Positions 45,402 to 56,190 of a DNA stretch of 64,000 nt are shown one piece after another. Each line of letters begins with the position of its first letter. The stretch's first letter is position 1. The position numbers were made by a program, and so were the translations under genes. Below the pieces are notes generated by a model that saw only the letters and a program-made list of their open reading frames with translations, was not told where the DNA came from and did not search any database. Origin of the DNA: Allofranklinella schreckenbergeri (GTDB lineage Bacteria; Pseudomonadota; Gammaproteobacteria; Burkholderiales; Burkholderiaceae_C). The DNA lies in the NCBI RefSeq assembly GCF_003703475.1, contig NZ_RDQM01000001.1:83044-147043 (forward strand). The letters run 5' to 3'.

Positions 45402-48400
45402 TCAGGCCAGCACCTGCGCCCAGACTTTCTCCAGCCGCTTGACGGACACCGGCTGCGGGGTGCGCAACTGCTGGGCGAAGAAGCTCACGCGCAGTTCTTC
45501 CAGTAGCCAGCGGTAGTCCTGCAAGGCCGCATCTTGCTGGCCCTTGCGCTGGGCCAGCAGCTTCCAGTAGCGCGCTTCCAGCGGGGCGATTTCGCCCTGG
45601 CGGGCCTGGTCGCGCGCGGGGTCTTCGCGGTATTTGTCCAGCCGCATCAGCATGGCCTTGAGGTAGCGCGGGTAGTGCTTGAGCTGGGCCTGCGGCGTGG
45701 CCTGCACGAAGCGCTTGCCCATCAGGCGCTCGAGCTGCTGGCGCACGTCGGCCACGGCCTGCTCGGCGCCTTTCATGTCCTTGAACTTGCGCACGATTTG
45801 CGCGTATTCGGCCAGGATTTGCCCTGCCAGGCGCGCCACTTCCTGCGCCAGCAGCGACAGGCGCGGGCGGCCGTCCTTGAGGCGCTGCTCGAATTGCTCG
45901 GCGTTGATGGGCAGCGGCTCTTGCAGGAAGGCCAGCTCGATGGCCACGGCGATGATTTGCGCGCGCAGCTCCTCCAGCGTGCCCAGCGGCATGTAGGCCA
46001 CGGCCATTTTTTGCAGCTCGGGGATGTTTTTTTCCAGGTATTTGAGCGCGTCCTTGATGTGCAGCGCGAACAGGCGCGCCAGGCCCTGGCGGTGGACTTG
46101 GGCGGCCGCTTCGGGCTCGTCAAAGACTTCGATGGTGACGGCATCGCCTTGATCGACCAGGGCCGGAAAGCCGATGAGTTTGCGGCTGCCTTTGCCCCAT
46201 TCCATGATTTCGGGCAGCTCGCCAAAGTCCCAACTGGTGTGGCGTTGCTCGGGCTCGCCCAGGGCGTTGGACTCGCTCTGGGCGGCGGGCGTTTGCCCCT
46301 TGCCCTGCCCTGCCCCGCTGGCGGCGGTGGGCGTTGCAGCGGCGGTTGGGCGAGCGTTTTTGCCCGCTTCTTTGCCCGTTTTTTCGCCACTGTTCTTGCC
46401 GCCCTCCTCGCTTTGCGCCAGTTTCAGCCCGGCCAGGGCCTGAAACGCCCCGCGCGCTTGCTGGCCCAGCTCGGCCTTGAGGGCGGCGAGGTTGCGGCCC
46501 TGACCGAGCTGGCGGCCGTGCTCGTCCACGACGCGGAAGTTCATGAACAAGTGCGCGCTGAGCATGTCGGCCTTGAAGTCCGTGGGCTTGATCTCCAGCC
46601 CGGTCTTGGCGCGCACCCATTGGCGCAGGCGCTCGTGCAAATCGCCCTGGGCGAAGCTGCCCTCCTCCAGCCAGACCTGGGCAATGGCCCCAGCCGTTTC
46701 GGCCAGCGGCAGCAGGCGCGAGCGCGGGCGCTGCGGCAGGCTTTTGAGCAGAGCCTGCACTTTGGCTTTGAGCATGCCGGGCACCAGCCAGTCGGCGCGC
46801 GCTTCCTGCACCTGGTTGAGGGCGTACAGCGGGATGGTGACGGTGACGCCATCGCGCGGGTTGCCCGGCTCGTGCAGGTAACTGGCGTTCAAATCCATGC
46901 CCGCCAGCTTGATGGTGGGCGGGAAGGCGGCGGTGGTGATGCCCGCGGCCTCGTGGCGCATCAGCTCGTCTTTTTGCAGCTCCAGCAGTTGCGGCTGCTG
47001 GCGGCGCTCCTGGCGGTACCACTGCTCGAGCTGGCGGCCGTTGCACACGGCCTCGGGGATGAGGCGGTCGTAGAAGGCGTAAATCAGCTCCTCATCGACC
47101 AGCACATCCTGGCGGCGCGATTTGTGCTCCAGCTCCTCGACCTTGGCGATGCGCTTGCGGTTGGTGGCCAGGAAGGGGAATTTGCGCTCCCACTCGCTGG
47201 CGTAGTCGCCCTGTACCAGCGCCTGGCGGATCATGATCTCGCGCGCGGCGGCCGGGTCGATGCGGGCAAAGGGCACGCGCCGCCCGCTGTAGACGACCAG
47301 GCCGTAGAGCGTGGCGCGCTCCAGCGCCACGGCCTCGCCCGCTTTTTGCTCCCAGTGCGGCTCCAGCAATTGTTTTTTCAGCAGGTGCGCGCCCACTTCC
47401 TCCAGCCATTGCGGCTCGATGTTGGCCATGCCGCGGCCATACAGGCGCGTGGTTTCCACCAGCTCGGCGGCCACCACCCAGCGGCCGGGCTTTTTGCGCA
47501 GCCGCGCGCCGGGGTGGCGGTAGAACTTGATGCCGCGCGCGCCCAGGTAGTGCTCGGCCTCATCAGGCTTGAAGCCGACGTTGCCCAGCAGGCCCGCCAG
47601 CAGCGAGAGGTGCAGCGCCTCGTAGCTGGCCGGGCCGTTTTGCTCGTGCAGCTTCCAGCCCTGCTCGGCCACGGCGGCGGCCAGTTGCTGGTGGATGTCG
47701 CGCCACTCGCGCACGCGCCGTACGTTGATGTAGTGGCTGCGCAGCAGGTTTTCGTATTGGCGGTTGGAGAGGCGGTGCGTGGCCTGGGCTGGCGCTGCGC
47801 CCTCCGGCCCTGGCGCTGCGGGCGCGGTGGCCGCTGCGGGTGGGGCGGGCGCGACCACGGCGCGCTGCGCCACCGGCAGGGCCGCGTGGCCTCGCCCGGC
47901 CTTGCCACGGCCTTGCGCCTGCGCGGCGGCCTGGGCCTGCTGGCGCGCCGAGGGCAGGTTGGCGGCCTTGCCGCCGCGCGCGTCGTGAATCCACTGCCAG
48001 AGCTTGAGGTAGCTGGTGAATTCGCTTTTCTCGTCGTCAAAGCGCGCGTGGGCCTGGTCGGCCTGGGCCTGCTTGTCCAGCGGGCGGTCGCGCACGTCCT
48101 GCACCGACAAGGCGGCGGCCACCACCAGCACCTCCTGCAAGGCGCCGCGCGCGCGCGCCTCGATCAGCATGCGCGCCACGCGCGGATCCAGCGGCAGGCG
48201 CGCCATCTGGCGGCCCATCTCGGTCAGCTCGCGCTGCTCGTCCACCGCGCCCAGCTCCTGCAAGAGCTGGTAGCCATCGGTGATGGCGCGCTGCGAGGGC
48301 GCTTCCAGAAACGGGAACTCCTCCACTGCGCCCAGGCCCAGCGACTTCATGCGCAAAATCACCCCGGCCAGCGAGGAGCGCAGGATTTCCGGATCGGTAA

Positions 48401-49676
48401 AGCGCGCTCGGGCGGCAAAGTCCGCCTCCTCGTACAGGCGGATGGCCACGCCATCGGCCACGCGCCCCGAGCGCCCGCTGCGCTGGTTGGCCGCGGCCTG
48501 GCTGATCGGCTCGACCAACAGTTGCTCGACCTTGCTGCGGTAGCTGTAGCGCTTGACGCGCGCCGTGCCCGCATCGATCACATAGCGCACGCCGGGCACG
48601 GTCAGCGAGGTTTCGGCCACGTTGGTGGCCAGCACCACGCGCGGCGGCCCGCCGGTCTCGAACACGCGGTCTTGCTCGGCCTGCGAGAGGCGTGCAAACA
48701 GCGGCAGCACGGTGCAGTGGCGGCGCACCGGGTCGTGCGAGAGGTGCTTGTGCACGTGGTCGGCGGCCTCGCGGATCTCGCGCTCGCCGGGCAGGAACAC
48801 CAGAATGTCCCCGCCCGGGCGGCCTTGCCACAGCTCATCGACGGCATCGGCGATGGCGGTGTTCAAGTCCGTCTCGCGGCTTTCCTCGAACGGCCGCCAG
48901 CGGATTTCCACCGGATAGGTGCGGCCCGAGACGTACAACACCGGCGCAGGCCCCTTGGCCGAGGCGAAATGCTGGGCAAAGCGCTCGGCATCGATGGTGG
49001 CGGAGGTGATGATGAGCTTGAGATCGGGCCGGCGCGGCAGGATTTGCTTGAGGTAGCCCAGCAAAAAATCGATGTTCAGGCTGCGCTCGTGCGCCTCGTC
49101 GATGATGAGCGTGTCGTAGGCCTTGAGCAGTGGGTCGGTCTGCGTCTCGGCCAGCAAGATGCCGTCGGTCATCAGCTTCACGCGCGCGTTGGGCCCCAGC
49201 CGGTCGTTGAAGCGCACCTTGTAGCCCACCACCTCGCCCAGCGGCGTTTGCAGCTCCTCGGCAATGCGCTTGGCCACGCTGGAGGCGGCAATGCGCCTGG
49301 GCTGGGTGTGGCCGATCCACTGCCCGCGCCGCCCATCCTTGCCGCGCTGGCCGCGCCCCAGCCCCCGGCCCAGCGCCAGGGCGATCTTGGGCAGTTGCGT
49401 GGTCTTGCCCGAGCCGGTCTCGCCACAGACGATGACCACCTGATGCGCGCGCAGGGCACGCTCGATCTCCTGCCGCCGTGCAGACACGGGCAGGCTGTCT
49501 GGGAAGGTGATGTGCAACGGGGCCGCTGGCGCAGCGGGCGTGTTCGGGGCCGCTGGCGGCGTGGCGGCCGGGCCGGGCGCGGCGCGGCGGCGCGGCGCAG
49601 GCCGGGATCGGCCGGATGCAGAGCCGGATGCAGGATCGGTGGCGGCGTCGGTAGCGGAGTCGGAGGGGGAATTCAT
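45402..49676 (-). CDS. hrpA: ATP-dependent RNA helicase HrpA
   Basis: 1424 residues, about 120 more than E. coli HrpA. DEAH helicase motifs: Walker A GETGSGKTT (85-93), DEAH (193-196), SAT (225-227), then the HA2 and OB-fold regions and a large C-terminal DUF3418 domain. The N-terminal 55 residues are Ala/Pro/Ser-rich, and two further low-complexity insertions (about 565-630, Ala/Gln/Pro; about 1095-1160, Lys/Gly/Thr) account for the extra length. HrpA acts on mRNA and stalled ribosomes. It stands alone between repeats 16 and 17. A long open frame on the opposite strand is a GC-rich shadow. Confidence 0.95.
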   Translation of the reverse strand: MNSPSDSATDAATDPASGSASGRSRPAPRRRAAPGPAATPPAAPNTPAAPAAPLHITFPDSLPVSARRQEIERALRAHQVVIVCGETGSGKTTQLPKIALALGRGLGRGQRGKDGRRGQWIGHTQPRRIAASSVAKRIAEELQTPLGEVVGYKVRFNDRLGPNARVKLMTDGILLAETQTDPLLKAYDTLIIDEAHERSLNIDFLLGYLKQILPRRPDLKLIITSATIDAERFAQHFASAKGPAPVLYVSGRTYPVEIRWRPFEESRETDLNTAIADAVDELWQGRPGGDILVFLPGEREIREAADHVHKHLSHDPVRRHCTVLPLFARLSQAEQDRVFETGGPPRVVLATNVAETSLTVPGVRYVIDAGTARVKRYSYRSKVEQLLVEPISQAAANQRSGRSGRVADGVAIRLYEEADFAARARFTDPEILRSSLAGVILRMKSLGLGAVEEFPFLEAPSQRAITDGYQLLQELGAVDEQRELTEMGRQMARLPLDPRVARMLIEARARGALQEVLVVAAALSVQDVRDRPLDKQAQADQAHARFDDEKSEFTSYLKLWQWIHDARGGKAANLPSARQQAQAAAQAQGRGKAGRGHAALPVAQRAVVAPAPPAAATAPAAPGPEGAAPAQATHRLSNRQYENLLRSHYINVRRVREWRDIHQQLAAAVAEQGWKLHEQNGPASYEALHLSLLAGLLGNVGFKPDEAEHYLGARGIKFYRHPGARLRKKPGRWVVAAELVETTRLYGRGMANIEPQWLEEVGAHLLKKQLLEPHWEQKAGEAVALERATLYGLVVYSGRRVPFARIDPAAAREIMIRQALVQGDYASEWERKFPFLATNRKRIAKVEELEHKSRRQDVLVDEELIYAFYDRLIPEAVCNGRQLEQWYRQERRQQPQLLELQKDELMRHEAAGITTAAFPPTIKLAGMDLNASYLHEPGNPRDGVTVTIPLYALNQVQEARADWLVPGMLKAKVQALLKSLPQRPRSRLLPLAETAGAIAQVWLEEGSFAQGDLHERLRQWVRAKTGLEIKPTDFKADMLSAHLFMNFRVVDEHGRQLGQGRNLAALKAELGQQARGAFQALAGLKLAQSEEGGKNSGEKTGKEAGKNARPTAAATPTAASGAGQGKGQTPAAQSESNALGEPEQRHTSWDFGELPEIMEWGKGSRKLIGFPALVDQGDAVTIEVFDEPEAAAQVHRQGLARLFALHIKDALKYLEKNIPELQKMAVAYMPLGTLEELRAQIIAVAIELAFLQEPLPINAEQFEQRLKDGRPRLSLLAQEVARLAGQILAEYAQIVRKFKDMKGAEQAVADVRQQLERLMGKRFVQATPQAQLKHYPRYLKAMLMRLDKYREDPARDQARQGEIAPLEARYWKLLAQRKGQQDAALQDYRWLLEELRVSFFAQQLRTPQPVSVKRLEKVWAQVLA

Positions 49677-49754
49677 GGGGGGCGGATTATCGTGCAGGCA
49701 TGGCGGGCCGCTCCGCCTCGCGGCGGCCCGCCTGCCCCGGCGCGTCAGGGGCGC

Positions 49755-49836
49755 AATACAATTCCAACCAAAAGAAATTTGATTTCAATACCAACACGCC
49801 GAAACAAGGTAATTTTATTTCTTTTGATTGGCAAAA
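49755..49836 (-). repeat. Dispersed AT-rich palindromic repeat, copy 17
   Basis: Read on the - strand: arm TTGCCAATCAAAAGAAATAA, core ACCTTGTTTCGGCGTGTTGG, then TATTGAAATC and arm AATTTCTTTTGGTTGGAATT. It lies between the hrpA start and the putA stop. Confidence 0.85.
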
Positions 49837-49839
49837 ATA

Positions 49840-52800
49840 TCACCCCATAGTCATCAATTGCGCATTGCCGCCGGCAGCGGCGGTGTTGGTGCTGATGGAT
49901 TGCTCGTGCGCCAGGGCCGCCAGGTCGTAGCCGAGGCCCTCGCGCAGCTCTTCACTGCGGCGGCTTTCGATGCGCACCAAGGCCCCCTCGCGGTCGGCGG
50001 CGGCGCGCAGCACTTGCAGCAGCGCGTCGCCATCGCCTTCAAACAAGATGGTGGCGATATCAACGGGCACGGCAAATGCCTCTTGCCCGGGCGCGGCAGG
50101 CAGGCTGCGCAGCCAATCGCCCAGCGCTGGGCTTTGCGCTTTGCCCGGCGCTGCGCCCGCCCCTTTCTGCCCCTGGGTCAGCGCAGTCTGCAACGCGGCT
50201 TGCACCTCGGCCAAGGCCTGGGCCAGCGCCGCATCGCCCTCGGGCAAGCGCACCTGGCACACGCTGCCGCTGGCCCACGCGGCGCACACCTGGGCCAGCA
50301 GGCCCAGCGGGCTGCTGGGCAGCGCCAGCACGGGGCCGCGCGGCAGCAGGCGGTAGCGGTTGGCTTCGCCCGTGGGGCCGGGCAGCAGGGTATCGATGCC
50401 CAGGAAGGAGGCCGCTTGCGCCTGTACGCACAGGGCCTGGGCGGCGGCGCTGTCGCTGCCCAACAGGGTTTGGGCGGCAGGGCCTTGCAGCCAGTGCGCC
50501 AGCGCGTACAGGGCTTGCAAGGCGGGCGAGGCCGCTGCCGGGATGGCTCGCGCATCGCCTGCGGCGGGTTGCGCCGCGTGCACTGGCGGGGCCGGGGGCG
50601 AGGCGGGCGGGGCCGCCAGCGCTTGCAGCGCGGCGTTGGCCGGGGCGTGCACCAGGCGATAGAGGTACAGCGGCCCGCCCGCCTTGGGGCCGGTGCCCGA
50701 GAGGCCCATGCCGCCAAAGGGCTGCACGCCGACGACGGCGCCGATGACGTTGCGATTGACGTAGATGTTGCCCGCATGGATACGGGCGCTGAGGCGCGCA
50801 ATGGTTTCGTCGATGCGGCTGTGGATGCCGAAGGTCAGGCCGTAGCCGGTGGCGTTGATGGCATCGATCAGGCCCTCCAGCTCCTCGCGACGGTAGCGCA
50901 GCACGTGCAGCACGGGGCCAAAGACTTCGCGCTCGAGCCGCTGCACGCTGTCGATTTCGATCAGCGCGGGCGGCACGAAATGGCCTGGCGCTTCGCCATC
51001 GCCGCGCCGCGCCGCACGGGTGACGCGCTGGCCCTGGGCCTGCATGTGGGCGATGTGCGCCTCGATCTGCTCGCGCGCGGCTTCATCGATGACGGGGCCA
51101 ATGTCGGTGCTGAGGCGGTCGGGGTTGCCCAGCGTCCACTCCTGCAGGGCCTGGCCGATCATGGCGATGGTGCGATCGGCCACATCTTCCTGCACACACA
51201 AAAGGCGCAAGGCCGAGCAGCGCTGCCCGGCCGAATCGAAGGCGGACGCGAGCACATCGGCCACGACTTGCTCGGCCAGTGCGGAGGAATCGACCACCAT
51301 GGCGTTTTGCCCGCCCGTTTCTGCAATCAGCACGACGGGCTGGCCCGCAGGCGAAAGCCGCCCGGCCAGCGTACGGGCGATGATGCGGGCCACATCGGTG
51401 GAGCCGGTGAACATCACCGCCGCCACTTGCGGATGCGCCACCAGCGCCGCGCCCAGGCTTTCGCCCTCGCCGGGCATCAGTTGCAGCGCATCGGCGGGCA
51501 CGCCCGCTTCGTGCAGGATGGCCGTCATGGCGGCGGCGGTCAGCGGCGTTTGCTCGGCGGGCTTGGCGATCACGGCATTGCCCGCGGCCAGCGCGGCGGC
51601 AATCTGGCCGCAGAAGATGGCCAGCGGGAAGTTCCAAGGGCTGATGGCCAGCACCAGACCCAGCGGGCGGTGCGTGGCGTTGTCGAACTGGCTGGCGGCC
51701 TGCGCGCCGTAGTAGCGCAGAAAGTCCACCGCCTCGCGGATTTCGGCAATGGCATTGGGCAGGGTTTTGCCCGCCTCGCGCATGATCAGGCCCAGCAGGG
51801 GCTGGCTGCGTTGCTCCAGCAAATCGGCGGCGCGCGCCAGCACATCGGCCCGCGCCGCCGCTGGCGTGCCAGACCAGATGGGCGCAGCCTGGGCGGCGCG
51901 CTCGACGGCGGCGGGCACGTCCTCAGCGCGGGCTTGCCATACCCAGCCCACGACATCGCACAGTTGTGCCGGATTGCGCACCGCGCACCAACCTTTGACA
52001 TGCTGCGGCTCCTGCAAGAGGGGCACGCCCGGCGGCGCGGCCAAGTGCAGCGTGCGCGTGCTGCCCAGCAAAGCAGCCGCCAGCGAGGCCAATTGCTGCT
52101 CATGCGCCAGGTTCAGGCCCTGCGAGTTGGGCCGCGCCAGTGCGCCGGGCTGGGCCAGCAAATCGCCCGGTAGAGGAATGCGCGGATGCGGCGCGCCCAG
52201 CACGCCCTCTTCCCTGGCGCTGGCGAGCACTTGGGCCACTGGATCGGCCACCAGATCGCTGATGCGCAAGCTGGCATCGCCAATGCGGTTGACGAAGGAG
52301 GTATTGGCGCCGTTTTCCAGCAAGCGGCGCACCAGGTAGGCCAGCAGCGTGTCGTAATGCCCCACGGGCGCATACACGCGGCAGGGCCGCGCCAGCTTGC
52401 CATCGGCGACCGGGCCGGTGACTTGCTCATACAGCGGCTCGCCCATGCCGTGCAGGCATTGGAACTCGTATTGCCCGCTGTAGTAGCTGCCACTGAAGGT
52501 TTGCGCCAGGTGGTAGATGGCCGAGAGCGTTTGCGCGTTGTGGGTGGCAAATTGCGGATAAACGGCGTCCGGCGCGGCCAGCAGCTTGCGCGCGCAGGCC
52601 AGATAGCTCACGTCGGTGTGCACCTTGCGGGTGTAAACGGGGTAGCCGGCCAGGCCATCGATCTGGGCGCGCTTGATCTCGCTATCCCAATACGCGCCTT
52701 TGACCAGCCGCACCATCAGGCGGCGGCGGCTGCGGCGGGCCAGGTCGATGAGGTAATCAATCACATAGGGGCAGCGCTTTTGATAAGCCTGCACGACAAA

Positions 52801-53985
52801 GCCAATGCCGCCCCAGCCCTTGAGCGAGGGCGCGGCGCACAGTGCTTCGAGCAAATCCAGCGAAAGCTCGAGCCGATCGGCCTCCTCGGCGTCGATATTC
52901 ATGCCGATGTCGTACTTTCTGGCCAGCTCGGCCAAGTGCAGCACGCGCGGGAGCAACTCGCTCATCACCCGCTCGTACTGCGCGCGGCTGTAGCGCGGGT
53001 GCAGGGCCGAGAGCTTGATGGAGATGCCCGGCCCCTCGAAAATGCCCCGCCCGGCCGAGGCCGCGCCAATGGCGTGGATGGCCTGCTCATACGCTTGCAT
53101 GTAGCGCTGGGCGTCGGCCTCCGTCGCCGCCGCCTCGCCCAGCATGTCGTAGCTGTAGCGAAAGCCTTTTTTCTCCCACGCGCGGCTGTTGGCCAGCGCC
53201 TGGGCGATGTTCTGGCCGGTGACGAACTGCTCGCCCATCATCTTCATGGCCTGGTTGACGCCCTGACGGATCAGCGGCTCGCCGCCCTTGCCGATCAGGC
53301 GCGTAAGCGCCGCCGAAAGCCCTTTTTCACTACTGGTGCTGGTGAGCTTGCCCGTCAGCACCAGCCCCCAGGCCGCAGCGTTGACGAACATCGAGGGCGA
53401 ATGCCCCACGTGCGAGCGCCAATCGCCCTTGCTGATCTTGTCGCGAATCAGCGCATCGCGCGTGGCGCTGTCGGGGATGCGCAGCAGCGCTTCGGCCAGA
53501 CACATCAGCGCCACGCCCTCCTGGCTGGAGAGCGAAAACTCCTGCACCAGCGCCCCCACGCCGCTGCTCACCGGCGCATCGCGCAGGCCCTGCACCAGCC
53601 GCGCAGCCAGCGCGGCAATCGACTGCGCTTGCGCCGCATCGTGGGTTTGCGCCAGCGGCAGCAGCATCGACAAGCACTCCGGCTCGGGCCGGTGCCAAGC
53701 CGCCGTGATGGCCGCACGCAGCTCGGTTTGCGGCAGCACGGATTGGGCGAATTCCAGGAAAGGTTGCACCTGATCGGGGCAGGGTTGCACCTCCACCGTA
53801 TCGTCTGGCAATGGACCGCCCGCCTGCACCACGGGGATGGTGGGCGCCCCCCGCTCCAGCGCATCGACATACTGGATCACCGCCTGCTTGATCAGCCAAT
53901 GTGGTGTGCGCCCTACCCCCTGCGCCGCCGCACGGATGCGCTCGCGCAAAGCCTCATCGACCTTGATACCAACTGTGGTGGACAT
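49840..53985 (-). CDS. putA: Trifunctional proline utilisation protein PutA
   Basis: 1381 residues. An N-terminal ribbon-helix-helix (TTVGIKVDEALRERIRAA, about 3-45) gives DNA binding. Proline dehydrogenase occupies about 270-560 (IKLSALHPRYSRAQYERV; MVRLVKGAYWDSEIKRAQ) and binds FAD. The P5C dehydrogenase domain has VMFTGSTDVAR, E889 (AETGGQNAMVVD) and catalytic C923 (FDSAGQRCSALRL). A C-terminal ALDH-like domain of unknown role follows. It oxidises proline to glutamate with channelling and represses put genes when proline is absent. No putP transporter is adjacent. It is bracketed by repeats 17 and 18. Confidence 0.97.
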   Translation of the reverse strand: MSTTVGIKVDEALRERIRAAAQGVGRTPHWLIKQAVIQYVDALERGAPTIPVVQAGGPLPDDTVEVQPCPDQVQPFLEFAQSVLPQTELRAAITAAWHRPEPECLSMLLPLAQTHDAAQAQSIAALAARLVQGLRDAPVSSGVGALVQEFSLSSQEGVALMCLAEALLRIPDSATRDALIRDKISKGDWRSHVGHSPSMFVNAAAWGLVLTGKLTSTSSEKGLSAALTRLIGKGGEPLIRQGVNQAMKMMGEQFVTGQNIAQALANSRAWEKKGFRYSYDMLGEAAATEADAQRYMQAYEQAIHAIGAASAGRGIFEGPGISIKLSALHPRYSRAQYERVMSELLPRVLHLAELARKYDIGMNIDAEEADRLELSLDLLEALCAAPSLKGWGGIGFVVQAYQKRCPYVIDYLIDLARRSRRRLMVRLVKGAYWDSEIKRAQIDGLAGYPVYTRKVHTDVSYLACARKLLAAPDAVYPQFATHNAQTLSAIYHLAQTFSGSYYSGQYEFQCLHGMGEPLYEQVTGPVADGKLARPCRVYAPVGHYDTLLAYLVRRLLENGANTSFVNRIGDASLRISDLVADPVAQVLASAREEGVLGAPHPRIPLPGDLLAQPGALARPNSQGLNLAHEQQLASLAAALLGSTRTLHLAAPPGVPLLQEPQHVKGWCAVRNPAQLCDVVGWVWQARAEDVPAAVERAAQAAPIWSGTPAAARADVLARAADLLEQRSQPLLGLIMREAGKTLPNAIAEIREAVDFLRYYGAQAASQFDNATHRPLGLVLAISPWNFPLAIFCGQIAAALAAGNAVIAKPAEQTPLTAAAMTAILHEAGVPADALQLMPGEGESLGAALVAHPQVAAVMFTGSTDVARIIARTLAGRLSPAGQPVVLIAETGGQNAMVVDSSALAEQVVADVLASAFDSAGQRCSALRLLCVQEDVADRTIAMIGQALQEWTLGNPDRLSTDIGPVIDEAAREQIEAHIAHMQAQGQRVTRAARRGDGEAPGHFVPPALIEIDSVQRLEREVFGPVLHVLRYRREELEGLIDAINATGYGLTFGIHSRIDETIARLSARIHAGNIYVNRNVIGAVVGVQPFGGMGLSGTGPKAGGPLYLYRLVHAPANAALQALAAPPASPPAPPVHAAQPAAGDARAIPAAASPALQALYALAHWLQGPAAQTLLGSDSAAAQALCVQAQAASFLGIDTLLPGPTGEANRYRLLPRGPVLALPSSPLGLLAQVCAAWASGSVCQVRLPEGDAALAQALAEVQAALQTALTQGQKGAGAAPGKAQSPALGDWLRSLPAAPGQEAFAVPVDIATILFEGDGDALLQVLRAAADREGALVRIESRRSEELREGLGYDLAALAHEQSISTNTAAAGGNAQLMTMG

Positions 53986-54120
53986 GTGTGCAATTACTCC
54001 TGATGCTGCGTTGAGCCATGTTTAAAACAGCGCGCATGCTACAGGGGTTGCACCTCGTAGCTCATAGGGTTAACCCGATCAAGCATTTCTGCCATCAAGG
54101 ACACGACAACCACCCCCAAA

Positions 54121-54198
54121 AATACAATTCAAAAGAAAATGATTAACCATGCTTAGGCTTTATTTCATTGATGTTTAATTTACCATTGATATATAAAA
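54121..54198 (+). repeat. Dispersed AT-rich palindromic repeat, copy 18 (diverged)
   Basis: Left arm AATACAATTCAAAAGAAAAT, core ACCATGCTTAGGCTTTATTT (TTAGGC replaces TTTCGGC), right arm TTTACCATTGATATATAAAA. One of two copies between divergent genes (putA and the ABC exporter). Confidence 0.7.
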
Positions 54199-54256
54199 TG
54201 AATTTCTCCCAATATCCCCCCGAATGCACCTTGGCCGATAATGGCCCACCGCTGTA

Positions 54257-56116
54257 ATGTTGGAGAGTGCCTTGTTTCACTGGTTCGAGCGCCTTTTCGC
54301 CCCCTTCCCGCCCGAGGCCCCAAAGCCTTTGCCCCAAGGGGTTTTGCCTTTTGTCTGGGCCTGCACGCAAGGCGCGCGCGGCTACCTGGCGGCGCTGGCC
54401 CTGTTCAGCGCCGGGAGGGCGGTTTACGAGGCGTGGCTGTTTGCCGTGCTCGGGCAGGTGGTCGATTCGCTGGCCGCCTGGCAAAGCGGCGACGCTGCCG
54501 CCGCTGTCCAGCAGCAGCGCATGCTGTGGCAAATCGCCTTGGTCATGCTGGCCAGCATTGCGCTGGTGGGTTTGCACACGCTGATGCAGCATCAGGCGCT
54601 GGCGATCAATCTGCCGCTGCGCCTGCGCTGGAACTTTCACCGGCTGATGCTGCGCCAAAGCATTTCCTTTTTCGCCGATGAGTTCGCCGGCCGCGTGACG
54701 GCCAAGATCATGCAATCGGCCCTGGCGGTGCGCGAGGTGCTGTTCACCCTTTCGGAAATCGTGCTGGGCATTGGCGTGCATTTCGTGGCGGTGGTGGCGC
54801 TGGCGGGCAGTTTCGATATGCGCCTGATGCTGCCCTTCGTGGCCTGGCTGGTGTTGTTTGGCGCGGCAATGGCGTTTTTCGTGCCACGGCTGGGCAAGGT
54901 GGGGCAAGAGCAGGCGCATGCGCGCTCCTCCATGACCGGACGGGTGACCGATGCTTACGCCAATATCGCCACCGTCAAGCTGTTTTCGCACACCCAGCGC
55001 GAGGCGCTGTTTGCCCGCGCGGCGATGGAGGATTTCATGCACACCGGCTACCGCCAGATGCGGCTGGTCAGCCTGTTTGAAATCGTCAACCAGACGCTGC
55101 TGGTGGCCCTGATCGCGGGCGCGGGCGGCTATGCCCTGGCGCTGTGGCATGCGGGCGAAGTCGGTCCCGGCGCGGTGGCGGCGGTTTCGGCCATGGCCTT
55201 GCGCGCCAGCGGCCTGTCGCACTGGATCATGTGGCAAATGGCCTCGCTGTTTGAAAACATCGGCACGGTGCAAGATGGCATCGCCATCCTCACGCAACAA
55301 GCCAAGGTGCAGGACGCGCCCGGCGCTGCCCAGTTGCGCGTCACGCAAGGGCTGGTGGAGTTCGAGCAGGTGCGCTTCAACTACAACGGCGAGCGGCAGG
55401 TGCTCGAGCAGCTCAGCCTGGTGGTGCGCCCGGGCGAAAAAATCGGCCTGGTGGGGCGATCGGGCGCGGGCAAATCCACCCTGGTGAATCTGCTGCTGCG
55501 CTTTTACGACGTGGATGCGGGGCGCATCCGCATCGATGGGCAGGACATCTCCGCCGTCACGCAAGACAGCCTGCGCGCAGCCATTGGCATGGTGACGCAG
55601 GACACCTCGCTGCTGCACCGCTCCATCCGCGACAACATCGCCTACGGCAAGCCCGATGCGAAGGAGGACGAAATCATCGCCGCCGCCGTGCGCGCCCAGG
55701 CCGATCCGTTCATCCGCGCCTTGAGCGACCCCGACGGGCGCAGCGGCTACGACACCATGGTGGGCGAGCGCGGCGTCAAGCTCTCGGGCGGGCAGCGCCA
55801 GCGCATCGCCATTGCCCGTGTGATGCTGAAAAACGCCCCCATCCTGCTGCTCGACGAAGCCACCAGCGCGCTGGATTCGGAGGTGGAGCAGGCCATCCAG
55901 GAAAGCCTTAACGCCATGATGGAGGGCAAAACCGTGATTGCCATTGCGCACCGCCTCTCCACCATCGCCGCCATGGACCGGCTCATCGTGATGGACCAAG
56001 GCCGCATCGTGGAAGAAGGCAGCCACGAACAACTGCTGGCCCAAGGCGGCCTGTACGCGCGCCTGTGGCGTCACCAAAGCGGGGGCTTTTTGGGGCAAGA
56101 GGGCGGCGAGGCGTGA
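54257..56116 (+). CDS. ABC transporter, fused permease and ATP-binding protein (exporter type)
   Basis: 619 residues. A six-helix type I exporter membrane domain (about 30-330) is followed by an ATP-binding domain with Walker [12 protein letters not shown], signature [18 protein letters not shown], Walker [13 protein letters not shown] and switch His ([12 protein letters not shown]). Homodimeric exporters of this kind move lipids, drugs or peptides outward; the substrate is not deducible. It stands 196 bases upstream of hppD with 10-bp repeats between, and the two are probably separate units. Confidence 0.92.
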   Translation: MLESALFHWFERLFAPFPPEAPKPLPQGVLPFVWACTQGARGYLAALALFSAGRAVYEAWLFAVLGQVVDSLAAWQSGDAAAAVQQQRMLWQIALVMLASIALVGLHTLMQHQALAINLPLRLRWNFHRLMLRQSISFFADEFAGRVTAKIMQSALAVREVLFTLSEIVLGIGVHFVAVVALAGSFDMRLMLPFVAWLVLFGAAMAFFVPRLGKVGQEQAHARSSMTGRVTDAYANIATVKLFSHTQREALFARAAMEDFMHTGYRQMRLVSLFEIVNQTLLVALIAGAGGYALALWHAGEVGPGAVAAVSAMALRASGLSHWIMWQMASLFENIGTVQDGIAILTQQAKVQDAPGAAQLRVTQGLVEFEQVRFNYNGERQVLEQLSLVVRPGEKIGLVGRSGAGKSTLVNLLLRFYDVDAGRIRIDGQDISAVTQDSLRAAIGMVTQDTSLLHRSIRDNIAYGKPDAKEDEIIAAAVRAQADPFIRALSDPDGRSGYDTMVGERGVKLSGGQRQRIAIARVMLKNAPILLLDEATSALDSEVEQAIQESLNAMMEGKTVIAIAHRLSTIAAMDRLIVMDQGRIVEEGSHEQLLAQGGLYARLWRHQSGGFLGQEGGEA

Positions 56117-56140
56117 ACGCCTGCGCTCCAGTCAACGCCC

Positions 56141-56190
56141 TTGCGCTCCCTTGCGCTCCCTTGTGCGCCCTTCGCCTTCCTTGACCTGCC
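56141..56190 (+). repeat. Five 10-bp tandem repeats upstream of hppD
   Basis: Units TTGCGCTCCC, TTGCGCTCCC, TTGTGCGCCC, TTCGCCTTCC and TTGACCTGCC in register; the first two are identical and the rest decay. They lie between the ABC exporter stop and the hppD start, in the region expected to hold the hppD promoter. Confidence 0.75.

Noticed and set aside
45534..49850. Open frame of about 1440 codons on the + strand opposite hrpA
   Set aside because: It is the antisense shadow of hrpA in GC-rich DNA; composition is Gly/Ala/Leu/Gln-rich with no domain pattern, whereas the - strand encodes a clear DEAH helicase.
54143..56098. Long - strand frame opposite the ABC exporter
   Set aside because: Translation is His/Gln/Arg-rich and motifless; the + strand shows Walker A, signature and Walker B.
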